Notes: generated from the sequence alone by a model not told the origin. A stretch of 64,000 bases of DNA from Neobacillus vireti (GCF_001026695.1 NZ_LDNB01000021.1:149611-213610), one strand, 5' to 3'. Shown: positions 16,226 through 24,371, counted from the stretch's first letter. Made by a program: numbers and translations.

Positions 16226-17566
16226 ATGAAAAAGAAGGATACGCTGTTTGTTGGTTTGATGTTATTTTCGATGTTTTTTGGAGCAGGGAACTTAATTTTT
16301 CCGCCGTTTTTAGGAATGGGTTCAGGGACTTCCTTTTGGCCGGCCATCACTGGATTTATCATTACCGCTGTCGGACTGCCATTACTTGTTCTAATGGCGA
16401 CTGCACTGGTGAAGGACGGAGTTAACACACTTGGCAGCCGGGTTCATCCCTGGTTTGCCACTATTTTCACCATTGTTGTCTACTTATCAATCGGACCATT
16501 TCTCGCCATTCCCAGGAATGCGAATGTTGCTTTTGAAATGGGGATCAAACCTTTTCTAGGAACCATATCAGTTAGCGGCCAAGTGCCTTTAAGCAGTTTT
16601 TCAGTAGTGTTTTTCTTACTCGTCTATCTATTAAGCTTAAACCCATCTAAAGTGGTCGATTACATGGGGCGTTTTATTACCCCCGTTCTTTTATTATCAA
16701 TCGTAATCTTGTGTGTAACAGGATTCCTTAATTTGAACCAACCGTTAAAAGCACCTACAGAAACCTATCAAACCGCTTCCTTGTTTAAAGGTTTTATCGA
16801 TGGCTACTCGACAATGGATGCTCTTGCGGCACTTGCATTCGGGATTGTTATTATCACTGCCCTGAAACAAAAAGGAATTTCAGACAAAAAACAAGTAACT
16901 CTTTATACACTAAAGACAGGTGTTATCGCCGGGGGAGCTCTTGCATTGGTTTATATCGGGATTGGATTATTAGGGGCAAAGATGGCTGGTTACGGAACCT
17001 ATGAAAACGGGACAGACGTGTTATCATCCGCTGCAACGATTCTCCTTGGATTCGGCGGGAAAATCCTGTTGGGCGTTATTTTTACCCTTGCCTGCTTTAC
17101 TACTTGTGTCGGCTTGACGATTGCTTGCGGACAGTACTTTTCAAAAATTGCTTCGATATTAAGTTATCGGATGGTTGTCACACTTGTAACCGTTGTTAGC
17201 TTTTCGATTGCAACCCTTGGCTTGAACCAAATTCTTAAAGTATCAGTTCCATTCCTGGTAATGGCCTACCCGCTTACAATTGTACTTGTATCGCTCGCAT
17301 TTTTACACCGTTTCTTCAGCGGTTCGCAAAAGGTTTATGCATGTGCAATGGCTCTAACAGGCATTGTCAGCTTGTATGATGGGTTGAAATTGTTTGGCTT
17401 AAAGTGGGGCTTGTTAGAATCATGGATGGACACTCTTCCGCTTGCTTCAGTCGGCTTAGGCTGGGTCGTGCCGGCGGTGGCTGGCGGCTTAGTGGGAATC
17501 TTCTGGGAGAAATTAAGCCGATTAACATCAAGCAGCAAAGCAGTAGAATTGAAAAAAGCTTCTTAA
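16226..17566 (+). CDS. brnQ: Branched-chain amino acid carrier BrnQ
   Basis: The 446 residues form about twelve membrane segments. The start (KKKDTLFVGLMLFSMFFGAGNLIFPP) is the hallmark N terminus of the LIVCS family, which imports Ile, Leu and Val with sodium. The protein is full length. Expression is controlled by the T-box leader directly upstream, so uptake rises when the cognate tRNA is uncharged. It is followed by a strong bidirectional terminator. The ATG follows GGGAG. Confidence 0.93.
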   Translation: MKKKDTLFVGLMLFSMFFGAGNLIFPPFLGMGSGTSFWPAITGFIITAVGLPLLVLMATALVKDGVNTLGSRVHPWFATIFTIVVYLSIGPFLAIPRNANVAFEMGIKPFLGTISVSGQVPLSSFSVVFFLLVYLLSLNPSKVVDYMGRFITPVLLLSIVILCVTGFLNLNQPLKAPTETYQTASLFKGFIDGYSTMDALAALAFGIVIITALKQKGISDKKQVTLYTLKTGVIAGGALALVYIGIGLLGAKMAGYGTYENGTDVLSSAATILLGFGGKILLGVIFTLACFTTCVGLTIACGQYFSKIASILSYRMVVTLVTVVSFSIATLGLNQILKVSVPFLVMAYPLTIVLVSLAFLHRFFSGSQKVYACAMALTGIVSLYDGLKLFGLKWGLLESWMDTLPLASVGLGWVVPAVAGGLVGIFWEKLSRLTSSSKAVELKKAS

Positions 17567-17570
17567 TAAA

Positions 17571-17600
17571 CAGCCAGTGGATCGACATCGCCACTGGCTG
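17571..17600. terminator. Bidirectional terminator
   Basis: CAGCCAGTGG pairs with CCACTGGCTG around a ten-base loop between the convergent brnQ and oxidoreductase genes. A-rich and T-rich flanks on the two sides allow use in both directions. Confidence 0.8.
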
Positions 17601-17605
17601 TTCCA

Positions 17606-18592
17606 TTATTTCTCCGACGCAAAAATAATGTCATTCTGCTTTCTTGCCTCTTCTGTAATGCGCAGGACAATTTTGCTCCATTTTTTTAAGCGCTCGTATT
17701 CCTGAACATTTTTCGTTTCAATGATTTTTGCGATATTGATACACTCATAGACCATGTCTTGTTCTTCTTGCTCGACACTCAATATTTGACTTTCTTTTGT
17801 ATGGCTATCTAAGAATTTTATACTCGAAATAGGTGCGGCATCCTCAAGAACGAAGGTTCCAGCCTCTCCATGAATTTCACATGGAAGTTCGGAATGAGAT
17901 ATCTTTGAACAAAGAATTGTACAGACAAATTCTTCATATTCCAGCACGAGTGTGCCGCTGCCATCCACACCGCTCGTTAAGACCACAGGATGGTAGGTAA
18001 CCTTTTTTGGCTCTCCAAACAGGCAAACTGCTAAGTACAGAGGATAAACGCCTAAATCAACGAGTGCTCCTCCAGAGTAGTTGGCAGAGAAGATATTTGG
18101 CTCCTCTCCTTGTAAAAATAAATCATACCGGGAGGAATATTGGATATACGGGAGCAGTGCGCTTCGCAATTTGCCTGCTAAATGAAGCTTCTCCTTTAAT
18201 ATAGTGCAATTAGGCGTATGGATATTGCGAATCGCTTCAAATAAATAGACGCCATTCTCCTCCGCTGTCTGGTATGCCTCTGCTAATTCTGCAGTATTTG
18301 AAAAAATCGGCTTTTCGCAGATGACATGTTTTTTATTTTTCAAAAAGGTTAGTGCTTGTTCGAAATGAACAGAGTTGGGCGAAGCAATATAGACTGCCTC
18401 GAACTCCGTGCTTTTCGCCATTTTCTCTAAGTCCGTCCAAAAATATGGAGCGTTATATGTATTTGCAACTCGCTTTGCCTTCTCCTCTGTGCGGGAATAA
18501 CCCCCGATTAGCTGCAGCTGTTTGCTTGCGATTGCTGCCTTAATAAAGCTTTCTGTAATCCAACTGGTTCCAACTGTGGCAAATTTAAGCAT
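17606..18592 (-). CDS. Gfo/Idh/MocA family oxidoreductase
   Basis: The 328 residues have an N-terminal NAD(P)-binding Rossmann domain (KFATVGTSWITESFIKAA) and the family motif CEKP (VICEKPIF near residue 95), whose Lys is catalytic. The C-terminal part is the usual beta-sheet dimerisation and substrate domain. These enzymes reduce or oxidise sugars, inositols or related polyols; the substrate here is unknown. It stands alone, with the long 21-bp-phased repeat array just upstream of its start. Confidence 0.88.
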   Translation of the reverse strand: MLKFATVGTSWITESFIKAAIASKQLQLIGGYSRTEEKAKRVANTYNAPYFWTDLEKMAKSTEFEAVYIASPNSVHFEQALTFLKNKKHVICEKPIFSNTAELAEAYQTAEENGVYLFEAIRNIHTPNCTILKEKLHLAGKLRSALLPYIQYSSRYDLFLQGEEPNIFSANYSGGALVDLGVYPLYLAVCLFGEPKKVTYHPVVLTSGVDGSGTLVLEYEEFVCTILCSKISHSELPCEIHGEAGTFVLEDAAPISSIKFLDSHTKESQILSVEQEEQDMVYECINIAKIIETKNVQEYERLKKWSKIVLRITEEARKQNDIIFASEK

Positions 18593-18697
18593 GGAACTTC
18601 CCCTTCCTATGATTTACTTATACTAATTTTAACGTTAATAAGCGGAATATGCTAACTTTAGGAGACCTTTAGAGATTGCCGCAATTCCGGTCGTATA

Positions 18698-19071
18698 TTC
18701 CAATTAATATCCAGCGAATGTGGGTAAGTACCGGATTTTATGTCGTAAGAGGCCAGAATTATGTAGTAAGTGCCCGAAAATATGTCATAAGTCTCGGAGC
18801 AGCGGACAAATTCCCAATTAATATCCAGGTAATGTCGTAAATTCCGGATTTTATGTCATAAGAGGCCAGAATTATGTAGTAAGTGCCCGAAAATATGTCA
18901 TAAGTTTCGGAGCGGCGGACAAATTCCCAATTAATATCCAGGTAATGTCGTAAATTCCGGATTTTATGTCGTAAGAGGTCGGAATTATGTAGTAATTACC
19001 CGAATTTATGTCGTAAGCCCAATAAAATAGGTAGTAAGTGGCAAATTAAAATCATAAGTCCCAAAAATAGG
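18698..19071. repeat. Array of about 14 ATGTCGTAAG-type motifs at 21-bp spacing in 113-bp super-repeats
   Basis: Motif starts (the ATG of ATGTCGTAAG or variants ATGTAGTAAG and ATGTCATAAG) lie at 18718, 18740, 18761, 18782; 18832, 18853, 18874, 18895; 18945, 18966, 18987, 19008, with degenerate ones near 19029, 19049 and 19069. Within groups the step is 21 or occasionally 20 or 22; between groups it is 50. The larger unit, opening TTCCCAATTAATATCCAG, repeats with a 113-bp period at 18698, 18811 and 18924. Many motifs extend to an imperfect palindrome TTAYG-N-CRTAA. It fills most of the 690 bases between the oxidoreductase and glnS. No frame stays open, so it is not coding. Confidence 0.88.
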
Positions 19072-19133
19072 TTCTTCGCCCATTCTCCCTTGTATCCAAC
19101 CACAAATTTTTCAAAAAAAATTCTCTCTTAAAG

Positions 19134-19163
19134 TTGTTTTTCCGTTGATTTGTTGGGTACAAT
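19134..19163 (+). promoter_or_regulatory. Probable glnS promoter
   Basis: TTGTTT at 19134-19139 and TACAAT at 19158-19163 with an 18-base spacer. It is the best match to a vegetative promoter between the repeat array and glnS. Confidence 0.4.
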
Positions 19164-19198
19164 GGAAAAATATCAATATTTATGGTATTTATAAGTAG

Positions 19199-19265
19199 TA
19201 GACATAACGAAAACGTAAGGGGCCGGCTTATGACTCGAGCCGATGACGCCCGGAGCTAGATAAAT
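19199..19265. repeat. Decayed copy of the GCGCTGGAGCTGGAC-type repeat
   Basis: The end GACGCCCGGAGCTAGAT and the preceding GGGGCCGGC resemble the closing part of the repeat at 14453-14575. It overlaps the glnS leader. The assignment is by eye and weak. Confidence 0.3.
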
Positions 19266-19282
19266 GAAAGAGGTTGAAAAGG

Positions 19283-20938
19283 GTGGACAATTACACATCA
19301 AATTTTATTAAAGATATTATGATAAAAGATTTGGAATCGGGAAAGCACGAAAAAATCGTGACGCGCTTTCCGCCAGAGCCAAATGGTTATTTACATATTG
19401 GCCACGCTAAATCAATTATCATCAACTTTGGTCTGGCAGATGAATTTAAGGGACAAACCAATTTACGCTTTGACGACACGAATCCATTAAAGGAAGACAT
19501 CGAATATGTTAATTCAATTAAGGAAGATGTCAAATGGCTTGGATTCGAATGGGATAACTTATTATTTGCCTCCGATTATTTTGAAGAAATGTACAAAAGA
19601 GCTGTACTGTTAATTAATAAAGGACTTGCCTATGTTGATGATCTCTCGGCTGAAGAAATCCGAGAATACCGTGGCACGCTGACAGAGCCTGGCAAGAACA
19701 GCCCTTACCGCGAGCGTTCCATTGAGGAGAACCTTGATTTATTTACACGGATGCGGAGTGGTGAGTTCGAGAACGGTCAAAAGGTGCTCCGGGCAAAAAT
19801 TGACATGTCCTCACCAAATATTAATTTGCGTGACCCTGTAATTTACCGAATTTCGCATGCGACACATCATAACACAGGTGATAAGTGGTGCATTTATCCG
19901 ATGTATGCCTTTGCCCATCCGCTTGAAGATGCGATTGAAGGTGTCACACATTCCATCTGTACCATTGAATTCGAGGATCAGCGTCCCCTTTATAATTGGG
20001 TTGTGGAACAATGTGAGATGGAGAACACGCCGCAGCAAATTGAGTTTGGCCGCTTGAATGTGACGAATACAGTTATGAGTAAACGGAAGCTTAAGCAGCT
20101 CGTCGATGAAGGGTTCGTGGATGGCTGGGATGACCCGCGGATGCCGACGATTTCTGGGATGAGAAGAAAAGGATTTACCCCTGAATCGATTCGCACCTTT
20201 GTTAGCGAAACGGCTATTTCAAAGAATAACAGTATGGTTGATTCTCAAATGCTTGAACACTTTGTCCGTGAAGATTTGAAATTGAAAGCGCCGCGGACCA
20301 TGGGTGTGATTAATCCCTTAAAAGTAGTCATTACGAATTATCCGGAAGGCCAAATTGAATTGCTGGATGCGGAAATCAATCCGGAAAACCCTGAAATGGG
20401 TTCACGTAAAATTCCGTTCTCGCGCGAAATCTATATCGAACAGGACGATTTCATGGAAGAACCGCCGAAGAAATATTTCCGTCTGTTCCCTGGAAATGAA
20501 GTCCGCCTAAAGAACGCCTATTTCATTAAATGCGAAGAGATTGTTAAGGATGCGAGCGGAAAAGTTGTCGAGTTACGCTGCACTTACGATCCAGAAACCA
20601 AGAGTGGCACTGGCTTCACAGGAAGAAAGGTAAAAGGAACGATTCATTGGGTAGAAGCAGCCCATGCCGTTCCAGCCGAATTCCGCTTATACGAACCGCT
20701 TATTTTGGACGAAGAAGAAGAAGCTAGTGACGAGGGGAAAACATTCCTTGATAACGTAAATCCCCATTCACTTGAAGTCTTACAGGGATTTGTCGAGCCA
20801 AACATGAAAGAAAGCCGTCCACAGGAAAAATTCCAATTCTTTAGACACGGTTATTTCAACGTCGATCCGAAAGATACTACAGTGGATAAGCTGGTCTTTA
20901 ACAGAATCGTTTCCTTGAAGAGTTCATTTAAAATATAA
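19283..20938 (+). CDS. glnS: Glutaminyl-tRNA synthetase
   Basis: The product of about 551 residues is nearly the length of E. coli GlnRS (554). The class I signatures are present: PPEPNGYLHIGHAKSI near the N terminus and VMSKRKLKQL (the KMSKS loop) near residue 265. The C-terminal half is the beta-barrel anticodon-binding region, which separates it from the bacterial GltX type. It charges tRNA-Gln directly. I place the start at GTG 19283, nine bases after AAAGAGG; a TTG at 19274 in the same frame lies too close to that box. Most Bacillus use mischarged Glu-tRNA-Gln and GatCAB, so this gene is notable and may have been acquired. Confidence 0.93.
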   Translation: MDNYTSNFIKDIMIKDLESGKHEKIVTRFPPEPNGYLHIGHAKSIIINFGLADEFKGQTNLRFDDTNPLKEDIEYVNSIKEDVKWLGFEWDNLLFASDYFEEMYKRAVLLINKGLAYVDDLSAEEIREYRGTLTEPGKNSPYRERSIEENLDLFTRMRSGEFENGQKVLRAKIDMSSPNINLRDPVIYRISHATHHNTGDKWCIYPMYAFAHPLEDAIEGVTHSICTIEFEDQRPLYNWVVEQCEMENTPQQIEFGRLNVTNTVMSKRKLKQLVDEGFVDGWDDPRMPTISGMRRKGFTPESIRTFVSETAISKNNSMVDSQMLEHFVREDLKLKAPRTMGVINPLKVVITNYPEGQIELLDAEINPENPEMGSRKIPFSREIYIEQDDFMEEPPKKYFRLFPGNEVRLKNAYFIKCEEIVKDASGKVVELRCTYDPETKSGTGFTGRKVKGTIHWVEAAHAVPAEFRLYEPLILDEEEEASDEGKTFLDNVNPHSLEVLQGFVEPNMKESRPQEKFQFFRHGYFNVDPKDTTVDKLVFNRIVSLKSSFKI

Positions 20939-20939
20939 A

Positions 20940-21028
20940 GAAAACTCGCCGATTGGCGAGCCATTAGGTGGTTCATGAGGCGTAGTTGCACTTATGCCCG
21001 ATGGAGAGTTATACTTTCCCATCGGGTA
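20940..21028. repeat. Two-hairpin intergenic element, copy 1
   Basis: CTCGCCGATTGGCGAG forms the first hairpin; CCGATGGAGAGT pairs with ACTTTCCCATCGG for the second. Between them is GGTGGTTCATGAGGCGTAGTTGCAC. A clearly related copy lies at 23979-24070, with the hairpins and GGTTCATGAG and AGTTGCAC conserved. It follows glnS by two bases. Confidence 0.75.
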
Positions 21029-21035
21029 AATGGAA

Positions 21036-21083
21036 GAGGGTGTCAGGCACTGTTAATTAGTGCCTGACACCCTCTCTTTTTTT
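21036..21083. terminator. Bidirectional terminator of the GGTGTCAGGCAC family
   Basis: GAGGGTGTCAGGCACT pairs perfectly with AGTGCCTGACACCCTC around seven bases, followed by TCTTTTTTT. It shares its core with the palindrome at 7334-7382 and serves both glnS and the convergent sensor-kinase operon. Confidence 0.88.
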
Positions 21084-22155
21084 AATCGTCTTCAGCTGTG
21101 GAAATCGGTATTTCTAAAATGATTTTCGTTCCCATTCCCGGGGATGAGTAGATAGAAAATCCTCCATTGACGGCACGGGCTCGTTCATCCATGCTGAACA
21201 AGCCGACTCCTGGAGTTTGTTTTCTGATGTCAAAGCCCCTTCCCTTATCTTCAATCATTACTCGTACGACATCATCCATTTCTCTTATTGTCACCATGGC
21301 CTCTGTAACAGCCGCATATTTGCGAGTATTCGTTAACGCCTCCTGAATAATCCGGTAAATGGTCAGTTCGATACTGATATCAAGGCGCTGGTTTAAAACG
21401 CAATCAAAGAATACATCGATATTGTAATGCTCTGAATAACGTGCTAAAAAGGAACGAATGGCTGGAACTAAACCAAGGTCATCCAAGACCGATGGCCGTA
21501 ATTCCCATGAGATTTCACGAATCTCCTCGATTAATTGGGTTGCTTCTGTCTGCATCTGCTGCAGTAGCGGATGATCCATCTCTGAAAGCAAACGATTGAT
21601 CGTTATTAAATGGCTATAAAGATTTTGACCAATACCATCATGGAGGTTACGTGACAAGCGCTTTCGTTCCTCTTCCTGCACACCGATGATGGAAGACATC
21701 ATTTTTTGTAATTCCTGTTCGACACGCTTTCTCTCGGTTATTTCATAGCGGATGGCGAGATACTGATAAGGCTTCCCCTTTTCATTCAAAAACGGAACAA
21801 TTGTTGTATCCATCCAATAGAACGATCCGTCCTTTGCCCTGTTGCGAATTTCACCCTTCCAAACCTGACCAGACCCAATTGTCCGCCACATTTCTTGAAA
21901 AAAATCCCTGGAATGATATCCAGAATTGACAATTCGATGATCGTGGCCCAACAGTTCTTCCTTTGAGTATTTGGAGATACGGCAAAATTGATCATTTACA
22001 TATGTAATGATTCCTCGGGAATCTGTGATGGCGACAATCGAAGATTCATCAAGCGCAAACTTGATATCGACCAATTCTTGCATCGACTTTTTTAATTCTA
22101 GTTCAAGGTCTGCCAGCTCATTCAAAGGCTCGCGGATTTCCTTGTCCATTTCCAT
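21082..22155 (-). CDS. PAS-domain sensor histidine kinase of the NarL/NreB type
   Basis: The 357 residues have an N-terminal coiled segment, a PAS domain (about residues 40-145, SIVAITDSRGIITYVNDQFCRISKYS), a HisKA_3 dimerisation helix with the phosphoacceptor in RLSRNLHDGIGQN, and a HATPase domain (GRGFDIR, PGVGLFSMDERA). There is no membrane segment. Unlike Staphylococcus NreB, its PAS domain has a single Cys and lacks the four Cys of the oxygen-sensing 4Fe-4S cluster. It is the last gene of a four-gene operon with a second kinase, a response regulator and an NreA-like receptor, so it probably phosphorylates that regulator in answer to a different cue. Confidence 0.88.
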   Translation of the reverse strand: MEMDKEIREPLNELADLELELKKSMQELVDIKFALDESSIVAITDSRGIITYVNDQFCRISKYSKEELLGHDHRIVNSGYHSRDFFQEMWRTIGSGQVWKGEIRNRAKDGSFYWMDTTIVPFLNEKGKPYQYLAIRYEITERKRVEQELQKMMSSIIGVQEEERKRLSRNLHDGIGQNLYSHLITINRLLSEMDHPLLQQMQTEATQLIEEIREISWELRPSVLDDLGLVPAIRSFLARYSEHYNIDVFFDCVLNQRLDISIELTIYRIIQEALTNTRKYAAVTEAMVTIREMDDVVRVMIEDKGRGFDIRKQTPGVGLFSMDERARAVNGGFSIYSSPGMGTKIILEIPISTAEDD

Positions 22156-22173
22156 CCCCCCTGCCCCGAATAG

Positions 22174-22620
22174 TTATAAATGCTCTTTTAGTAACTGCTC
22201 CAACGCTTCGGCTGCATCTTTAACCTGATACTGAACATGCTCTGGAAAAGTAAAGCTTTCTCTTTTGCCAATAAGCAATACTCCTTTTGGAACAGCATTA
22301 AAAAATAAAGGAACCGCATAGGAGGAGACAAGTTTTTCAGCAAGCATAATCGGATAGTCAGTCACTTTTCCAAAAATATCATTTGGAAAATCGGCCAACA
22401 TCATCGCACTTCCACTTGAAATAATTTTTCCAGCGATTCCTTTTCCGAAACGGACGGTAATTCTCTCATATTTATCATTTAAATTTCCGGCGGCATAATG
22501 CCACCTAACATCAGGGCCAACAGTATTTTGGATCGCAAGCCCAACAAAATCACAGCCTGCCTCCGCCATTAACCTGTCGCACACTTCAAGAACCGGTCGC
22601 AATTCCCTTATCTCTGACAT
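22174..22620 (-). CDS. nreA: NreA-like GAF nitrate receptor
   Basis: The 148 residues make a single GAF domain. The segments VGPDVRWHYAAGN, RFGKGIAGKII and DYPIMLAEKL correspond closely to the Staphylococcus carnosus NreA sequence as I remember it, including the region lining the nitrate pocket. NreA binds nitrate and restrains the kinase NreB when nitrate is absent. Its place between a NarL-type regulator and a PAS kinase, next to a nitrate-reductase-like operon, supports that role here. The ATG at 22620 follows AAGGGGAA on the minus strand. Confidence 0.8.
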   Translation of the reverse strand: MSEIRELRPVLEVCDRLMAEAGCDFVGLAIQNTVGPDVRWHYAAGNLNDKYERITVRFGKGIAGKIISSGSAMMLADFPNDIFGKVTDYPIMLAEKLVSSYAVPLFFNAVPKGVLLIGKRESFTFPEHVQYQVKDAAEALEQLLKEHL

Positions 22621-22635
22621 CTCAGCTGATTCCCC

Positions 22636-23289
22636 TTAAATATCATAACCTAATAACCCCTTTTTAACGGCATATTCCACGAGCTCGGGCCGGGTTTTCA
22701 TTTGTAATTTTTCCATCAAGTTGCCTTTATGGGTTTCGACTGTTTTCACACTGATGACAAGCTGCTCCGCAATTTCTTTGTTAGCGTAACCTTTTGCGAT
22801 AAGGGTTAAAACTTCCTTTTCCCGTTCAGATAGTAGATTATACGTATCATTGCCATCCTGCTTCACACCCGCCATATATTCCTCCATTAAACGCTTCTGT
22901 GCAGAGGGATGAAGGTAGGCATCTCCAGCAGCAACCGATTCAATCGCAGACATTAATTCATCGTGCGGCGCGCTCTTTAATATACAGCCGGATGCCCCTC
23001 CTTGAATCGCCCGGAAGAGGTATTCCTCATCATCGTGCATGGTTAGAATCAAAATATTAATCTCAGGCATCAGTTTTTTCAATTCTGTTGTCGCCGACAA
23101 GCCATCTTTACCATGGGGCATACTTAAATCCATCACCACGACATTTGGTTTTAGTTTTAACGCCTTCTTGATGCCCTCATTTCCTTCCGAAGCTTCCCCG
23201 ATTACTTCTATTTCAGGGTTTGTGTTTAACAACATTTTCAATCCACTTCTCACAACAGCATGATCATCAACCAAGAGGATTTTTATCAT
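22636..23289 (-). CDS. nreC: NarL/NreC-type response regulator
   Basis: The 217 residues combine a receiver domain (acidic pair D8 D9, phosphoacceptor D54 in VVVMDLSMP, the conserved Lys in CILKSA) and a LuxR-type DNA-binding domain (LSEREKEVLTLIAKGYANKEIAEQLVISVKTVETH). This is the NreC/NarL arrangement. It lies 13 bases after the first kinase gene and 15 before nreA. Candidate targets are the two palindromes at 29276-29310 before the reductase operon. Two kinases in one operon share this single regulator. Confidence 0.85.
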   Translation of the reverse strand: MIKILLVDDHAVVRSGLKMLLNTNPEIEVIGEASEGNEGIKKALKLKPNVVVMDLSMPHGKDGLSATTELKKLMPEINILILTMHDDEEYLFRAIQGGASGCILKSAPHDELMSAIESVAAGDAYLHPSAQKRLMEEYMAGVKQDGNDTYNLLSEREKEVLTLIAKGYANKEIAEQLVISVKTVETHKGNLMEKLQMKTRPELVEYAVKKGLLGYDI

Positions 23290-23302
23290 TCTTAACTCTC
23301 CT

Positions 23303-23959
23303 TTAATCCTTTAACGGCAGGGATAGTTCAATAGATGTTCCTTCCCCTATTTTAGAGGATATCGTGCACTGTCCGCCAGTTAGAAGCATTCTTTCCTGCA
23401 TTGCGGCAAGACCTGATGATTGAATGCTGTCTTCCTGTTCATCCGGTTGAAATCCTTTACCATAATCATTAATGGTGATTTTCAGTTCGTCCTCTGTCCA
23501 AATAAAGTTTATTTTCACATTCGATGTGTCAGCATATTTCACTATATTCGTCAGTGCCTCTTGACAAACCCGAAACACCGCAATCCTGCTATTTTCCGGG
23601 AGCCACTTTTCCGTGCCGGCAGATTCTAAATCAACAAGAATTCCAAATGTCGAAGTATACAGCTTAATATAGCTTTTCATGGCCGGCAGTAAACCAAGAG
23701 TTGTTAGGACAGGAGGATACAATTCTACAGAGAGCAGCCTAATTTCTTGAATGGTTTTTTCGATTAACTGCGACATTTCACGGAGATGATTTTTCAGTTG
23801 CGGCTCTTGTGAACCGGATTCAATAAATTGTAAACCAGTTAAAATACTATAAAGGTTTTGACCGACACCCTCATGAAGTTCGATGGAAATCCGCTTAATT
23901 TCTTCTTCCTGTGACTGGATAATGTAAGAGCTAATCTGCTGGTTTGATTTTGCCTCCAT
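23303..23959 (-). CDS. Short soluble histidine kinase without sensor domain
   Basis: At 218 residues this is a bare HisKA_3 plus HATPase kinase. The phosphoacceptor is H29 in ISIELHEGVGQNLYS, and the ATP-binding motifs NDYGKGFQ and SSGLAAMQERM are intact. Only about 20 residues precede the dimerisation helix, so there is no room for a sensor domain; it must take its signal from a partner, possibly the NreA-like protein. It is the first gene of the four-gene operon. The ATG follows AAAGGAGAG. Confidence 0.82.
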   Translation of the reverse strand: MEAKSNQQISSYIIQSQEEEIKRISIELHEGVGQNLYSILTGLQFIESGSQEPQLKNHLREMSQLIEKTIQEIRLLSVELYPPVLTTLGLLPAMKSYIKLYTSTFGILVDLESAGTEKWLPENSRIAVFRVCQEALTNIVKYADTSNVKINFIWTEDELKITINDYGKGFQPDEQEDSIQSSGLAAMQERMLLTGGQCTISSKIGEGTSIELSLPLKD

Positions 23960-23978
23960 TTACGACTCTCCTTTAAAG

Positions 23979-24070
23979 TAAAATCGCCGACTGGCAAGCC
24001 CGTTTGGGCGGTTCATGAGTCGGAGTTGCACATATGCCTGGTTGGAAAGTTTTACTTTCCTATCGGCTAA
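23979..24070. repeat. Two-hairpin intergenic element, copy 2
   Basis: This copy of the element at 20940-21028 keeps CGCCGACTGGC, GGCGGTTCATGAG, GGAGTTGCACATATGCC and the second hairpin (GGAAAGT / ACTTTCC). It lies in the leader of the kinase operon, between its start at 23959 and the end of the reductase operon. Confidence 0.7.
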
Positions 24071-24089
24071 AAAAAAGCCAGGTTCTTAA

Positions 24090-24371
24090 TTAAAAGACCT
24101 GAACTTTTTTTACTGTATAAGTTAAGCCGCTTTCAGGGTCGAAAGCTGACCATTGTTCATCTGATTCACTTACGCGACTGGAAAGCGGTACGGCAAGGAA
24201 ATAAAAATCGTCAAAATAGAAACGTATATGGGTGCTGTCAGGACATAGCTGCACCTTTTTCACTGTTTTCCTCACGGCGGGTGCCTGGTCCCCGCCCTCG
24301 GCATCATGTATCACAATTTCCACGGTTCCGCCAACAAAACGTTTCACATCTTCTACCTTAATGAGTTCCAC
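24090..24371 (-). CDS. Unknown protein of the reductase operon (93 aa)
   Basis: The 93 residues look like a compact beta-rich soluble protein (VEIVIHDAEGG, VRKTVKKVQLCPDSTHIRFYFDDFYFLAVPL, LTYTVKKVQVF). I do not recognise the family and see no metal motif. It is the last gene of the seven-gene reductase operon and overlaps the preceding gene by 14 bases, so its synthesis is tied to that complex. An assembly or regulatory role is an inference from position only. Confidence 0.7.
   Translation of the reverse strand: MELIKVEDVKRFVGGTVEIVIHDAEGGDQAPAVRKTVKKVQLCPDSTHIRFYFDDFYFLAVPLSSRVSESDEQWSAFDPESGLTYTVKKVQVF

Noticed and set aside
16081..16428. 115-codon leftward frame
   Set aside because: It is antisense to the T-box terminator and the brnQ start; no ribosome site.
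18698..19071. Coding tandem repeat (21 bp equals seven codons)
   Set aside because: Steps of 50 and 22 bases shift the frame and stop codons occur in every frame within the motifs.
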